From Proteobacteria bacterium SG_bin5 (GTDB taxonomy: Bacteria; Pseudomonadota; Alphaproteobacteria; Sphingomonadales; Sphingomonadaceae): a stretch of DNA of 21,792 nt. A program made the position numbers and the translations under genes. Under the pieces are notes generated by a model, which ran no database searches, was not told where the DNA came from, and saw nothing but the letters and a program-made list of their open reading frames with translations. Each line of letters begins with the position of its first letter. Within the stretch, counting starts at the first letter, position 1. The DNA is taken from positions 1-21,792 of the forward strand of contig LWDI01000099.1 in the NCBI GenBank assembly GCA_002083475.1, read 5' to 3'. Below, in pieces: positions 1 through 7,085 of this stretch.

Positions 1-116
1 CGAACCCGGTCGCGGTGCTCATCCCCTGCCACCGCGCCCGCCGCGGCGACGGCAGCGCGGGCGGCTATGCCTGGGGGCTGGAGCGCAAGGCGGCGCTGCT
101 GGCGCGCGAGGGGTAG
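1..116 (+). CDS. O6-methylguanine-DNA methyltransferase, C-terminal fragment (5' end outside window)
   Basis: Partial gene: the window opens inside it, and 37 codons remain before the TAG at 114-116, read in the frame starting at base 3. The fragment contains the active-site signature IPCHR, whose cysteine accepts the alkyl group from O6-alkylguanine in DNA, followed by GGYAWGLERKAALLAREG. That tail is typical of the Ada/Ogt/MGT family and closes the DNA-binding methyltransferase domain. The protein is a single-turnover suicide repair enzyme in the cytoplasm. Without the N-terminus I cannot tell a stand-alone Ogt/MGT from the C-terminal half of a bifunctional Ada regulator. The gene converges on gshB, with a palindromic repeat in the gap between them. 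Confidence 0.85.
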   Translation, partial: NPVAVLIPCHRARRGDGSAGGYAWGLERKAALLAREG

Positions 117-150
117 GGCGTTGGCTTGATCGGCTATGCCCCGAGCTACG

Positions 151-310
151 GGGTTCGCGCAGAGGCGCAGAGGCGCAGAGGACGGTCGCGGAGGGCGCCC
201 TGCGCTTTCAATTCGCGCCGTAGGCGCTTGCTGCATGGGATAAGCGGCGCTGCGCGCCGTTTTTCGATCTCAGCGCCCTCTCTGCGACCTCTGCGCCTCT
301 GCGCGAACCC
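151..310. repeat. Inverted repeat with GCAGAGGC-type short tandem units
   Basis: The arm at 151-173 is a perfect 23-base reverse complement of 288-310 (right arm begins CCTCTGCGCCTCTGCGCGAA). The pairing continues imperfectly inward to about 200 and 272. The left arm consists of a short direct repeat, GCAGAGGC, repeated every 8 bases. The loop (about 200-272) is G+C-rich and has no credible coding content. It lies exactly between the stop codons of the convergent methyltransferase and gshB genes, so it may act as a two-way terminator or be a REP/MITE-like mobile palindrome. Both roles are inference. Confidence 0.8.
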
Positions 311-342
311 TATTGCTGCGCGCGCAACCGGCGAAGCCCGAG

Positions 343-1290
343 CTATTGGACCTTCGCCTCGATCGCGTCCCAGATTAGCCCCGCCACATCGGTGCCATCG
401 AACCGCTCGATCGCGACGATCCCGGTCGGCGAGGTGACGTTGATTTCGGTCAGCCATTTGCCGCCGATCACGTCGATGCCGACGAACAACAGCCCGCGCT
501 GCTTCAGCTCCGGCCCCAGTGCCGCGCAAATCTCGCGCTCGGCCTCGGTCAGCGCGGTCTTCTCGGCCGAGCCGCCGACCGCCAGATTCGAGCGGATTTC
601 GCCCGCGCCCGGCAGCCGGTTGATTGCGCCCGCCACTTCGCCATCGACCAGCACGATTCGCTTGTCGCCCTGCACCACTTCGGGGAGGAACGCCTGCACC
701 ATATGCGGCTCGCGCCAGGTCTGGTTGAACAGCTCGATCAGCGCGGAGAGATTGGCGCCGTCCGCCCCCACCCGGAAGATCGCCTTGCCGCCATTGCCGT
801 GGAGCGGCTTCACGACCACCTCGCCATGCTCGGCCAGGAACGCGCGCGCGTCGGCGAGCGAGCGGGTGACGAGCGTGGGCGGCATGAAGCGCGCATAATC
901 GAGCACGAACACTTTTTCGGGCGCATTGCGCACCGATGCCGGGTCGTTGACCACGAGCGTGCGGTCAGCGATCCGTTCGAGCAGATGCGTCGCGGTGATA
1001 TAGCCGAGATCGAAGGGCGGGTCCTGGCGCATCAGCACCACGTCCGCTTCGTCGCCCAGATCGAGCGCGCGCGGCGCCTGGAAATGATAATGCGCGCCGG
1101 GTTCGCGCTGGACGGTGACCGGGTGCGCGCGGGTCCACAGCCGCCCGCCGGCATAGCTCAGATCCTCGGCGAGATAATGGAACAGCCGGTGCCCGCGCTT
1201 CTGCCCGGCGAGCATCAGCGCGAAGGTCGAATCGCCGGCGATGTTGATCTGGTCGAGCGGGTCCATCTGGACGGCGACGGTGAGCGGCAT
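343..1290 (-). CDS. gshB: Glutathione synthetase (ATP-grasp)
   Basis: Joins gamma-glutamylcysteine and glycine, using ATP, to make glutathione in the cytoplasm. The 315 residues match the usual bacterial length (about 316). The N-terminal substrate domain begins MPLTVAVQMDPLDQI, typical of GshB, and MRQDPPFD (residues 87-94) is a family hallmark. The ATP-grasp part shows KPLHGNGG (161-168), the glycine-rich phosphate loop, and EINVTSPTG (282-290), the metal- and glutathione-binding end. The ATG at 1290 has a good ribosome site, AAGGAGA, about seven bases upstream. It is the last gene of the rsmI-yraN-gshB run, separated from yraN by 161 bp containing a hairpin, so it may also have its own promoter. 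Confidence 0.96.
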   Translation of the reverse strand: MPLTVAVQMDPLDQINIAGDSTFALMLAGQKRGHRLFHYLAEDLSYAGGRLWTRAHPVTVQREPGAHYHFQAPRALDLGDEADVVLMRQDPPFDLGYITATHLLERIADRTLVVNDPASVRNAPEKVFVLDYARFMPPTLVTRSLADARAFLAEHGEVVVKPLHGNGGKAIFRVGADGANLSALIELFNQTWREPHMVQAFLPEVVQGDKRIVLVDGEVAGAINRLPGAGEIRSNLAVGGSAEKTALTEAEREICAALGPELKQRGLLFVGIDVIGGKWLTEINVTSPTGIVAIERFDGTDVAGLIWDAIEAKVQ

Positions 1291-1372
1291 GGGGATTCTC
1301 CTTCCCGTCTAGTGACGCGGATTGCAAACACTGTCGAGCGCCGCGCTCGGCATCGAGCCCCCACCTCCCAAC

Positions 1373-1394
1373 CTCCTCCCCTGAAGGGGAGGAG
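1373..1394. repeat. Hairpin CTCCTCCCCT / AGGGGAGGAG between yraN and gshB
   Basis: Perfect 10-bp stem with a GA loop. The same CCTCCCCT/AGGGGAGG stem forms both ends of the large compound repeat at 4022-4214, so this looks like a solo end or remnant of that family. It lies between yraN and gshB, both on the minus strand, where it could stabilise or attenuate the transcript. No T-run follows it on the minus strand. Confidence 0.7.
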
Positions 1395-1451
1395 AAGTAG
1401 CCGGGATGACCGATCGACTCGTGCGTCTCGAGCAATCACCGTGATTGATGG

Positions 1452-1814
1452 TCACCCCAGCCACGCATTCTCGATATGCCGCACCGCGCCGGGCGCGATC
1501 AGCAGCACGTCGATCCGCATGTCCTCGCCCGCGCGCGTATAATCGGGCGCGAGCAATTCGGCCGCCGCCGCCACGCGCGCGAGCCGGGCCTCGTCGATCG
1601 CCAGATCGAGCTCGGCCGCGGTCGCGCGCGTCTTCACCTCGACGAAAGCGATCAGCCCCGGCACCCGCGCGATCAAGTCGATCTCGCCCACCTTGGTGCG
1701 CACCCGCCGCGCGACCACCTCCCAGCCGCGCTCTTCCAGCCAGCGCGCGGCGAACGCCTCGCCCCGGCGGCCGAAATCATCGGCGCGGCGGCGCTGATCG
1801 GGCGAGCGGCTCAT
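1452..1814 (-). CDS. YraN family protein (UPF0102)
   Basis: 120 residues of the YraN/UPF0102 family, which has a restriction-endonuclease-like fold and no firmly established substrate. Visible hallmarks are the N-terminal GRRGEAFAARWLEERGWEVV helix and strand, the VGEIDLIA motif around residues 42-49 and FVEVKTR (57-63). These supply the D/E-x-K residues that form the metal site in this nuclease fold. The ATG at 1814 overlaps the stop of rsmI by four bases (ATGA), indicating translational coupling. In many bacteria yraN sits with rsmI and lpoA, as here. The reading frame runs further upstream through rsmI, but that extension is not coding in this frame. Confidence 0.9.
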   Translation of the reverse strand: MSRSPDQRRRADDFGRRGEAFAARWLEERGWEVVARRVRTKVGEIDLIARVPGLIAFVEVKTRATAAELDLAIDEARLARVAAAAELLAPDYTRAGEDMRIDVLLIAPGAVRHIENAWLG

Positions 1815-2638
1815 CCCTTGAGTTCCAGCGCCCGCGCGTAAAGCGCCCGGCGATCGAGCCCGAGCGCCTTCGCCACTTCCCCCGCCGCCTTGCTCGCCGG
1901 CAGCCGGTCGAGCGCGGCGAGCAGCGCCGCGTCGGCATCCTCGGCCGAGGGCGGGGGCGCCTCGCCCGGTGGGGCGACGACGATCACGATCTCGCCCTTG
2001 GGCGGCGTCTCGGCATAGCGCGCGGCGAGCGCCGTCAGCGTCCCGCTCACCGCTTCCTCGTAAAGCTTGGTGATTTCGCGCGCGACCGTCGCCTCGCGAT
2101 CGCCCAGCGCTTCCGCGAGCGCCGCGAGCGTCGCGCCGAGCCGCGGCCCGCTTTCGTAGAAAACCAAGGTCGCGCGCACCGCCGCCACCTCGGCGATCGC
2201 GGCGTGGCGCGCGCCGGGCTTGGCGGGCAGAAAGCCCATGAACAGGAAGCGATCGGTCGGCAGCCCGGCAAGCGTCAGCGCCGCGATCGCCGCGCACGCG
2301 CCCGGCACCGTCACCACGCGGTGCCCCGCCGCGCGCGCGTCGCGCACCAGCTTATAGCCGGGGTCGGAGATGAGCGGGGTCCCCGCGTCGCTCACCAACG
2401 CGACCACTTCCCGCCCCAGCCGCGCGACGATCCCCGGGCGCACCGCATCGGCATTGTGATCGTGATAGGGCGTCATCGGCCGCTTCACCCCCAGATGCTG
2501 GAGCAAACGCGCCGTCACGCGCGTATCCTCGGCGGCGATCAGATCGGCGGCGGCAAGCACTTGCGCGGCGCGGGGCGAGAGATCGCCGAGATTGCCGATC
2601 GGCGTCGCGACGATATAGAGGCCGGCAGGAAGGGTCAT
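1811..2638 (-). CDS. rsmI: 16S rRNA (cytidine(1402)-2'-O)-methyltransferase RsmI
   Basis: 275 residues of the SAM-dependent tetrapyrrole-methylase-fold family. RsmI methylates the 2'-O of C1402 in the decoding centre of 16S rRNA. The sequence shows YIVATPIGNLGD (residues 8-19), AEDTR (36-40), SDAGTPLISDPGYKLV (83-98) and VPGACAAIAAL (111-121), which are the SAM-pocket and family signatures in the right order. The C-terminal end KALGLDRRALYARALELKG matches the small helical tail of the family. The ATG at 2638 puts VATPIGNLGD at the usual distance from the N-terminus. The open frame continues further upstream only as the antisense shadow of the lipoprotein gene. It overlaps yraN by four bases. 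Confidence 0.95.
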   Translation of the reverse strand: MTLPAGLYIVATPIGNLGDLSPRAAQVLAAADLIAAEDTRVTARLLQHLGVKRPMTPYHDHNADAVRPGIVARLGREVVALVSDAGTPLISDPGYKLVRDARAAGHRVVTVPGACAAIAALTLAGLPTDRFLFMGFLPAKPGARHAAIAEVAAVRATLVFYESGPRLGATLAALAEALGDREATVAREITKLYEEAVSGTLTALAARYAETPPKGEIVIVVAPPGEAPPPSAEDADAALLAALDRLPASKAAGEVAKALGLDRRALYARALELKG

Positions 2639-2650
2639 CGGGGACGAGTC

Positions 2651-3847
2651 ATGGCAGAGGCACGGCAAGGCGCGCAACCGCGCCGGCTCTTGGGGCGACT
2701 GGTCGCGATCGGGCTGGGGCTCGCGCTCTCGGCCTGCCAAACGGTGGTGCCGCGCACTTCCGCCCCCGTGCCGCAGCGCCCCGAGGCCGCGCCCGCGCCC
2801 GCGCCGGTGCAGCCGCGCGTCGAGTCGGGCATCCCGCAAGACAATGAGCGCCAGCGTGTCGCGCTGATCGTGCCGCTCACCGGCGCCAACGCCGCCGTCG
2901 GCCAGAGCCTCGCCAATGCGACGCAGCTCGCGATCCTGGATACCAAGACCGATCGCATCCGGGTGACGACCTATGACAGCAATCGCGGCGCCGCCGTCGC
3001 GACGCAGCAAGCGCTCGCCGATGGCAATCGGCTGATCCTGGGGCCGCTGCTCGCCGAGGACGTGCGCGTCGCCGCCCCGCTCGCGCGCCGCGCCGGGGTG
3101 CCGATCATCGCTTTTTCGAACGACGTGAGCGTGGCGGGCGAGGGGGTTTATCTGCTCGGCTATCAGCCGCAGCAATCGATCGAGCGGGTGGTGCGCTTCG
3201 CCGCGAGCAAGGGCATCAAGGAATTCGCCGGGCTCGTCCCCAACGGGCTTTATGGCGAGCGCGCCTCGACCGCCTTGCTGCGCGCGGTGGAGGCGAGCGG
3301 GGGGCAAGTGCTCGCGCTGCAAACCTATGATCGCCAGCCGGGCTCGCTTTCGGGCGCGATCGATCGGCTCGCGCGCAATGCGCCCTATCGCGCGGTGCTG
3401 ATCGCCGATTCGGGCGCGACGAGCGCGGTCGCGGTGCCGCTCATCCGGCGCGGCGGCGGGCAGGGGGCGCAAATCCTCGGCACCGATTTGTGGAACACCG
3501 AGACGAGCATCGCCGCCAATCCGGCGCTGTCGGGGGCCTGGTATGCGAGCGTCTCGAACGCGCTTTATCGGCAATATGCGCAAAAATATCGCGCGCGCTT
3601 CGGGGTGGCGCCGTTCCGCCTGTCGAGTCTCGCCTATGACGGGGTGCTGCTGACCGTGCGGATCGCGCGCGATTGGCGCCTGGGCACGCCCTTCCCGCGC
3701 GGCGCGCTCGCCGACAAGGGCGGGTTCGCCGGGATCGACGGCGCCTTCCGCTTCGGCGCCGACGGGGTCGCCGAGCGCGCGCTCGAAGTGCAGGAGCTGC
3801 GCGGCGGCGCGAGCGTGACGGTGAGCCCCGCGCCGAGCGGTTTTTGA
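2651..3847 (+). CDS. Penicillin-binding protein activator, LpoA-like lipoprotein (type I periplasmic-binding fold)
   Basis: 398 residues. The N-terminus has a basic stretch, a hydrophobic core and the lipobox LSAC, so Cys29 should be lipidated and the protein anchored in the outer membrane facing the periplasm. A proline/alanine-rich linker (about 34-55) follows. Residues from RVALIVPLTGANAAVGQSL onward form a type I periplasmic-binding (Leu/Ile/Val-like) domain, as in the C-terminal half of LpoA, which stimulates the synthase PBP1A in enterobacteria. It lacks the N-terminal TPR-like domain of E. coli LpoA, as usual for alphaproteobacterial members. The neighbourhood (divergent rsmI, then yraN) matches that of lpoA and supports the call; actual PBP activation is inferred. 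I chose the ATG at 2651 because it gives a proper lipoprotein signal; the frame is open much further upstream, antisense to rsmI. Confidence 0.85.
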   Translation: MAEARQGAQPRRLLGRLVAIGLGLALSACQTVVPRTSAPVPQRPEAAPAPAPVQPRVESGIPQDNERQRVALIVPLTGANAAVGQSLANATQLAILDTKTDRIRVTTYDSNRGAAVATQQALADGNRLILGPLLAEDVRVAAPLARRAGVPIIAFSNDVSVAGEGVYLLGYQPQQSIERVVRFAASKGIKEFAGLVPNGLYGERASTALLRAVEASGGQVLALQTYDRQPGSLSGAIDRLARNAPYRAVLIADSGATSAVAVPLIRRGGGQGAQILGTDLWNTETSIAANPALSGAWYASVSNALYRQYAQKYRARFGVAPFRLSSLAYDGVLLTVRIARDWRLGTPFPRGALADKGGFAGIDGAFRFGADGVAERALEVQELRGGASVTVSPAPSGF

Positions 3848-3876
3848 GAAGACCAGCCTGAGTTATTCGCTACCGA

Positions 3877-3975
3877 CCGTCACCCCGGACTTGTTCCGGG
3901 GTCCACGGCGATGCCGGGCTTTGCGCCGGTTTTCCTAGAAGGGCGGTGGATGCCGGAACGAGTCCGGCATGACGG
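3877..3975. repeat. Double-hairpin palindromic repeat with inverted 29-base arms
   Basis: Arms at 3877-3905 and 3947-3975 are inverted copies matching at 24 of 29 positions. Each arm also folds on itself with a perfect 7-bp stem: CCCCGGA/TCCGGGG at 3883-3901 and TGCCGGA/TCCGGCA at 3951-3969. Four of the five differences between the arms are paired changes that keep both stems intact. The outer ends are CCGTCA and TGACGG. It belongs to the same family as the element at 21482-21568, and lies downstream of the lipoprotein gene in the convergent gap with hemW. Confidence 0.85.
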
Positions 3976-4021
3976 TTAAAGCTGTTTGGGATCACACCGA
4001 ATCGATGGCTCGACGGGAAAA

Positions 4022-4214
4022 GCTCCTCCCCTGCAAGGGGAGGGGGGCGTAGGCGGGCAAATCACCTGCCGGGGGCAGGTGATCCGCCGGAGCCCGGCTT
4101 GCGAAGCAAGCCGGTGGTCGCGTAGCGAATGGTGGAGGGGTGTCGCCCTCGAACCGCCGGGGACACCCCTCCACCGCGCTGCGCGCGGTCCCCCTCCCCT
4201 TACAGGGGAGGAGC
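4022..4214. repeat. Compound palindromic element of six hairpins
   Basis: The ends are inverted copies of each other, each with a CCTCCCCT/AGGGGAGG stem (4025-4043 and 4193-4211). Inside are four more perfect stems: 10 bp at 4061-4083 (ATCACCTGCC), 9 bp at 4094-4114 (CCGGCTTGC), 14 bp at 4131-4144 with 4062-numbered partner lying at 4162-4175 (GGTGGAGGGGTGTC), and a 6-bp CCGCGC stem at 4174-4188 that shares its first two bases with the previous arm. No gene is evident. Together with the element at 3877-3975 it fills most of the 431-bp gap between the convergent lipoprotein gene and hemW. It resembles non-autonomous palindromic mobile elements; mobility is inference. Confidence 0.85.
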
Positions 4215-4278
4215 GAACCGGTTCGATCGCAAACGGCTCCAGAGAATATGACTCAACATCGAGGTGACGATCGGCGGA

Positions 4279-5409
4279 TCAACGCGCCACCGCTTCGATC
4301 ACCGCGTTGAGCACCAACATCCCCGCCTCGGTCGCGCGCAGCCGGTCGCCCTCGCGGACGACCAATCCCTGGCGCGCGAGCGTCGCGATCGCCGCCTCGT
4401 CGACCGCCGCGCGCGGATCTCCCCCGGCAAGCGCCGCGACGCGCGCCAAATCCACCCCTTCGCCGAGCCGCAGCCCCATCACCAGCGCCTCGCGCGCGCG
4501 TTCTTGGGGGGTGAGCGGGGTCTCGCTTTCGAGCCCGTCGCCGCGCCGATCGATCGCGCCCAGCCAATTTTCGGGCTTGCGGTGGCGCTGGGTCGCTCGG
4601 CCCTGGCGCCGGCCGTGCGCGCCGGGGCCGATGCCGGCATAATCGCCATAGCGCCAGTAAGTGAAGTTATGACGGCTCTCGGCGCCGGGGCGGGCGTGGT
4701 TCGAGACTTCATAGGCCGGCAAGCCGGCGGCGGCGGTGATCGCGCGTGTCGCCTCGAACATGGCGGCCGCTTGCTCTTCGTCGGGCAGGGTGAGCCGCCC
4801 CGCCGCCGCTTCGGTCGCGAAGCGCGTGCCGGGCTCGATGGTGAGTTGATAGAGCGACAAATGCTCGGTGCCGAAGCCGAGCGCGCGGGCGAGTTCGGCT
4901 TCCCAAGCGGCTGGGGCTTGGCCGGGGCGGGCGTAGATCAGGTCGAAGCTCACCCGACCGAACACCCTTTGCGCGACGTCGAGCGCGGCGAGGCCCTCGG
5001 CCAGATCATGCGCGCGCCCGAGGAACCTCAGCGCCGCGTCGTCGAGCGCTTGCAGCCCCAAGGAGACGCGGTTCACCCCGGCGGCCGCGAGATCGGCGAA
5101 GCGCGCCGCCTCGACCGAGCCCGGATTGGCCTCGAGCGTGATCTCGATGCCTGGCGCGAAACCCCAGGTGCGCTCGGCGGCGGCGATCAGCGCGGCGACC
5201 GTTTCGGGCGGCATCAGGCTCGGCGTGCCGCCGCCGAAGAAAATCGAGCTCAGCGGGCCTTGGGTGTGGCCCGCCTCATGCGCGAGATCGGCGAGCAAAG
5301 CGGCGCGCCAACGGTGTTGGTCCACCTGCGCGCGGACATGGCTGTTGAAGTCGCAATAGGGGCATTTGGCGACGCAGAACGGCCAGTGGACATAGAGGGC
5401 GAGCGACAT
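4279..5409 (-). CDS. hemW: Radical SAM heme chaperone HemW
   Basis: 376 residues. The iron-sulfur motif is C12-x3-C16-x2-C19 followed by Asp-Phe, within LALYVHWPFCVAKCPYCDF. The extra cysteine of the coproporphyrinogen dehydrogenase HemN (CxxxCxxCxC) is absent, and this points to HemW, a heme-binding chaperone for respiratory enzymes. Other signatures are GGGTPS (59-64), which contacts SAM, LEANPGS (92-98) and HNFTYW (247-252), a family hallmark. The C-terminal HemN-type helical domain is present. I chose ATG 5409, which begins just before the motif. An in-frame ATG at 5472 would add 21 residues but lies at a repeat-like sequence with no ribosome site. It is downstream of rdgB with a 138-bp gap, probably in the same rph-rdgB-hemW transcript. 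Confidence 0.93.
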   Translation of the reverse strand: MSLALYVHWPFCVAKCPYCDFNSHVRAQVDQHRWRAALLADLAHEAGHTQGPLSSIFFGGGTPSLMPPETVAALIAAAERTWGFAPGIEITLEANPGSVEAARFADLAAAGVNRVSLGLQALDDAALRFLGRAHDLAEGLAALDVAQRVFGRVSFDLIYARPGQAPAAWEAELARALGFGTEHLSLYQLTIEPGTRFATEAAAGRLTLPDEEQAAAMFEATRAITAAAGLPAYEVSNHARPGAESRHNFTYWRYGDYAGIGPGAHGRRQGRATQRHRKPENWLGAIDRRGDGLESETPLTPQERAREALVMGLRLGEGVDLARVAALAGGDPRAAVDEAAIATLARQGLVVREGDRLRATEAGMLVLNAVIEAVAR

Positions 5410-5473
5410 GACCGCCGCGCCCCTAACCCAAGCATCGCCCGCGCGATAGCCGAACCAATCCTCCCCATTCATG

Positions 5474-5505
5474 GCGAGGTGGCACGCCGCAGGCGTGACG
5501 GAGGG
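5474..5505. repeat. Short repeat remnant with CACGCC/GGCGTG hairpin
   Basis: The rdgB-hemW gap holds GAGGTGGCACGCCGCAGGCG and the adjoining TGACGGAGGG, with a perfect 6-bp stem at 5483-5497 and a GCA loop. It resembles internal hairpins of the alphaproteobacterial compound intergenic repeats, and suggests a partial insertion inside the operon. Family assignment is from memory of such repeats, not from an alignment. Confidence 0.45.
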
Positions 5506-5547
5506 GGCGGGCCATCGCCCGGGCGGCGCGCTTTCGCGGCGCCGGCC

Positions 5548-6171
5548 CTACGCCAGCACCCCCGCGACCAGCGCTTCGAACGCGCGGGTGCGGTGGCTGA
5601 GCTTCTTCTTCTCCGCCGGGTCCATCTCGCCGAAGGTCAGGTTGCTCCCTTCGGGCACGAACATCGGATCATAGCCGAAGCCCTGCCCGCCGCGCGGCGG
5701 CCACACCAAATGGCCCGCGACGCGCCCCTCGAACCAATTGACATGCCCATCGGGCCAGGCGATCGCGAGCGTCGAGACGAAGCACGCCGCCCGGCTCGCG
5801 CCCGGCCCCAGCGCCTGGAGCTTGGCCTCGACCTTCTCCATCGCCATGCCCCAGTCGCGCGTGCCGTCCGCCTTTTCCGCCCAATTGGCGGTATAGACCC
5901 CCGGCTCGCCCCCCAAAGCCTCGACGCACAGCCCGCTATCATCGGCGAGCGCGACCAGCCCCGAAAGATCGGCCGCCGAACGCGCCTTCAGCTCGGCATT
6001 GGCGAAAAAGCTCGTGCCCGTCTCCTCGGGCTCGGGCAGGTCGAGCTCGGCGGCGGAGATCGGCTCCATGCCATAAGGCCCGAGCAGATCGCGAATCTCG
6101 CGCACCTTGCCCTGATTGTGGCTCGCGATCACCAGCCGGCCCGGCGCCAGCCGCCGCAACGCCTGGCTCAT
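5548..6171 (-). CDS. rdgB: XTP/dITP diphosphatase (RdgB/HAM1, non-canonical purine NTP pyrophosphatase)
   Basis: 207 residues of the HAM1/Maf-like fold. It hydrolyses XTP, dITP and related deaminated purine nucleotides to monophosphates, keeping them out of nucleic acids. Signatures in order: LVIASHNQGKVREI (13-26, substrate grip), EETGTSFFANAELKA (49-63), ALADDSGLCVEAL (74-86, catalytic and metal-binding acidic residues), GFGYDPMFVPEG (164-175) and SHRTRAFEAL (192-201). Length and order are those of the family. The ATG at 6171 overlaps the rph stop by four bases, so translation is probably coupled. The rph-rdgB-hemW order next to hrcA-grpE is conserved in many alphaproteobacteria. Confidence 0.96.
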   Translation of the reverse strand: MSQALRRLAPGRLVIASHNQGKVREIRDLLGPYGMEPISAAELDLPEPEETGTSFFANAELKARSAADLSGLVALADDSGLCVEALGGEPGVYTANWAEKADGTRDWGMAMEKVEAKLQALGPGASRAACFVSTLAIAWPDGHVNWFEGRVAGHLVWPPRGGQGFGYDPMFVPEGSNLTFGEMDPAEKKKLSHRTRAFEALVAGVLA

Positions 6172-6881
6172 GCGAGCGCCTTCATCTGCGCCGCGAAAAT
6201 CTCGCCACAGCCGATCCGCGCGAGACGCAGCAGGCGGAGCAAAGCTTCCTCGTCATAGGGCGCGCCCTCGGCGGTCGCCTGCGCCTCGGCGATGCGGCCA
6301 TCGCCGAGCAGGACGAAATTGGCGTCGGCATCGGCGCCCGAATCCTCGATATAATCGAGATCGAGCACCGGCGTGCCGCTATAAATGCCGCATGAGACGG
6401 CGGCCACTTGCTGGCCGACTGGATCGGCGGCGAGCTTACCGGCGGCGACGAGCTTGTTCACCGCGAGCTTCAGCGCGACCCACGCGCCCGAAATCGCTGC
6501 CGTGCGCGTGCCGCCATCGGCCTGGAGCACGTCGCAATCGAGCGTGATCTGCCGCTCGCCGAGCGCCTTCAAATCGGTGACCGCGCGCAAGGATCGCCCG
6601 ATCAGCCGCTGGATTTCCTGGGTGCGCCCCGATTGCTTGCCGCGCGCCGCCTCGCGATCGCCGCGCGTGTGGGTCGCGCGGGGGAGCATGCCGTACTCGG
6701 CGGTCACCCAGCCCTCGCCCTTGCCGCGCAGAAAGGGGGGCACGCGCTCCTCGACGCTCGCGGTGACGAGCACGCGCGTGTCGCCGAAGCCGATCAGCAC
6801 CGATCCCTCGGCGTGTTTGGTGAAATGCGGGGTGATGCTGATCGCGCGCATCTGATCGGGCGCTCGGCCGCTGGGGCGCAT
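6168..6881 (-). CDS. rph: Ribonuclease PH
   Basis: 237 residues, the family's usual length. It is a phosphorolytic 3'-to-5' exoribonuclease that trims the 3' ends of tRNA precursors and structured RNAs and acts as a hexameric ring. Visible family features are the start RPSGRAPDQMR, SVLIGFGDTRVLVTASVEE, GWVTAEYGMLPRATHTR, the phosphate-binding arginine region GRTQEIQRLIGRSLRA, and TLDCDVLQADGGTRTAAI with its conserved acidic residues. The ATG at 6881 is preceded by CAGGAGA about seven bases upstream, a good ribosome site. It is first in the rph-rdgB-hemW run and divergent from hrcA. The 243-bp gap between them carries an inverted repeat. Confidence 0.96.
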   Translation of the reverse strand: MRPSGRAPDQMRAISITPHFTKHAEGSVLIGFGDTRVLVTASVEERVPPFLRGKGEGWVTAEYGMLPRATHTRGDREAARGKQSGRTQEIQRLIGRSLRAVTDLKALGERQITLDCDVLQADGGTRTAAISGAWVALKLAVNKLVAAGKLAADPVGQQVAAVSCGIYSGTPVLDLDYIEDSGADADANFVLLGDGRIAEAQATAEGAPYDEEALLRLLRLARIGCGEIFAAQMKALA

Positions 6882-6959
6882 GGGGGGTCTCCTGATGGGT
6901 CGCGCGTGGCCTAAAGGGGTTCGCGGGGCGAGGCAATGCGCCTAAACCCCACACCTTCC

Positions 6960-7048
6960 CCGGCGAAGGCCGCGGCCCAGCATCCCGCCGTTTCAACGGT
7001 GGCGCCTCGCGGGCGGAACGCGCGCCGCTGGGCCCCGGCCTTCACCGG
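6960..7048. repeat. Inverted repeat in the rph/hrcA divergent gap
   Basis: The 22-base arm at 6960-6981 pairs with 7027-7048 at 20 of 22 positions (left arm CCGGCGAAGGCCGCGGCCCA..., right arm GCTGGGCCCCGGCCTTCACC...). The left end also forms a small CCTTC/GAAGG hairpin at 6954-6969. It belongs to a third repeat type, distinct from those at 3877 and 4022. It sits between two divergent start codons, so it separates or lies within the two promoter regions. Confidence 0.8.
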
Positions 7049-7085
7049 CGAAGAAGGGGCGGGGTCGCCGCTCGACCGCGCGCCG

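Noticed and set aside
126..437. Short arginine-rich plus-strand frame between the methyltransferase and gshB
   Set aside because: It runs through the inverted repeat and into antisense gshB, with no ribosome site.
1445..2650. Long open frame on the plus strand before the lipoprotein gene
   Set aside because: It is antisense to yraN and rsmI, is arginine-rich with no domain, and results from the high G+C content. The real start is the ATG at 2651, which gives a lipobox.
3848..4278. Possible CRISPR array from the repeated hairpins
   Set aside because: The hairpins differ in sequence and spacing; there are no regularly spaced identical direct repeats and no cas genes.
5410..5472. 21-residue N-terminal extension of HemW
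   Set aside because: Its start lies at a repeat remnant without ribosome site, and family members start just before the LYVHWPFC motif.
4264..6258. 664-codon plus-strand open frame opposite hemW, rdgB and rph
   Set aside because: Low-complexity, Arg/Ala/Gly-rich and crosses three recognisable genes; a GC-rich antisense shadow.
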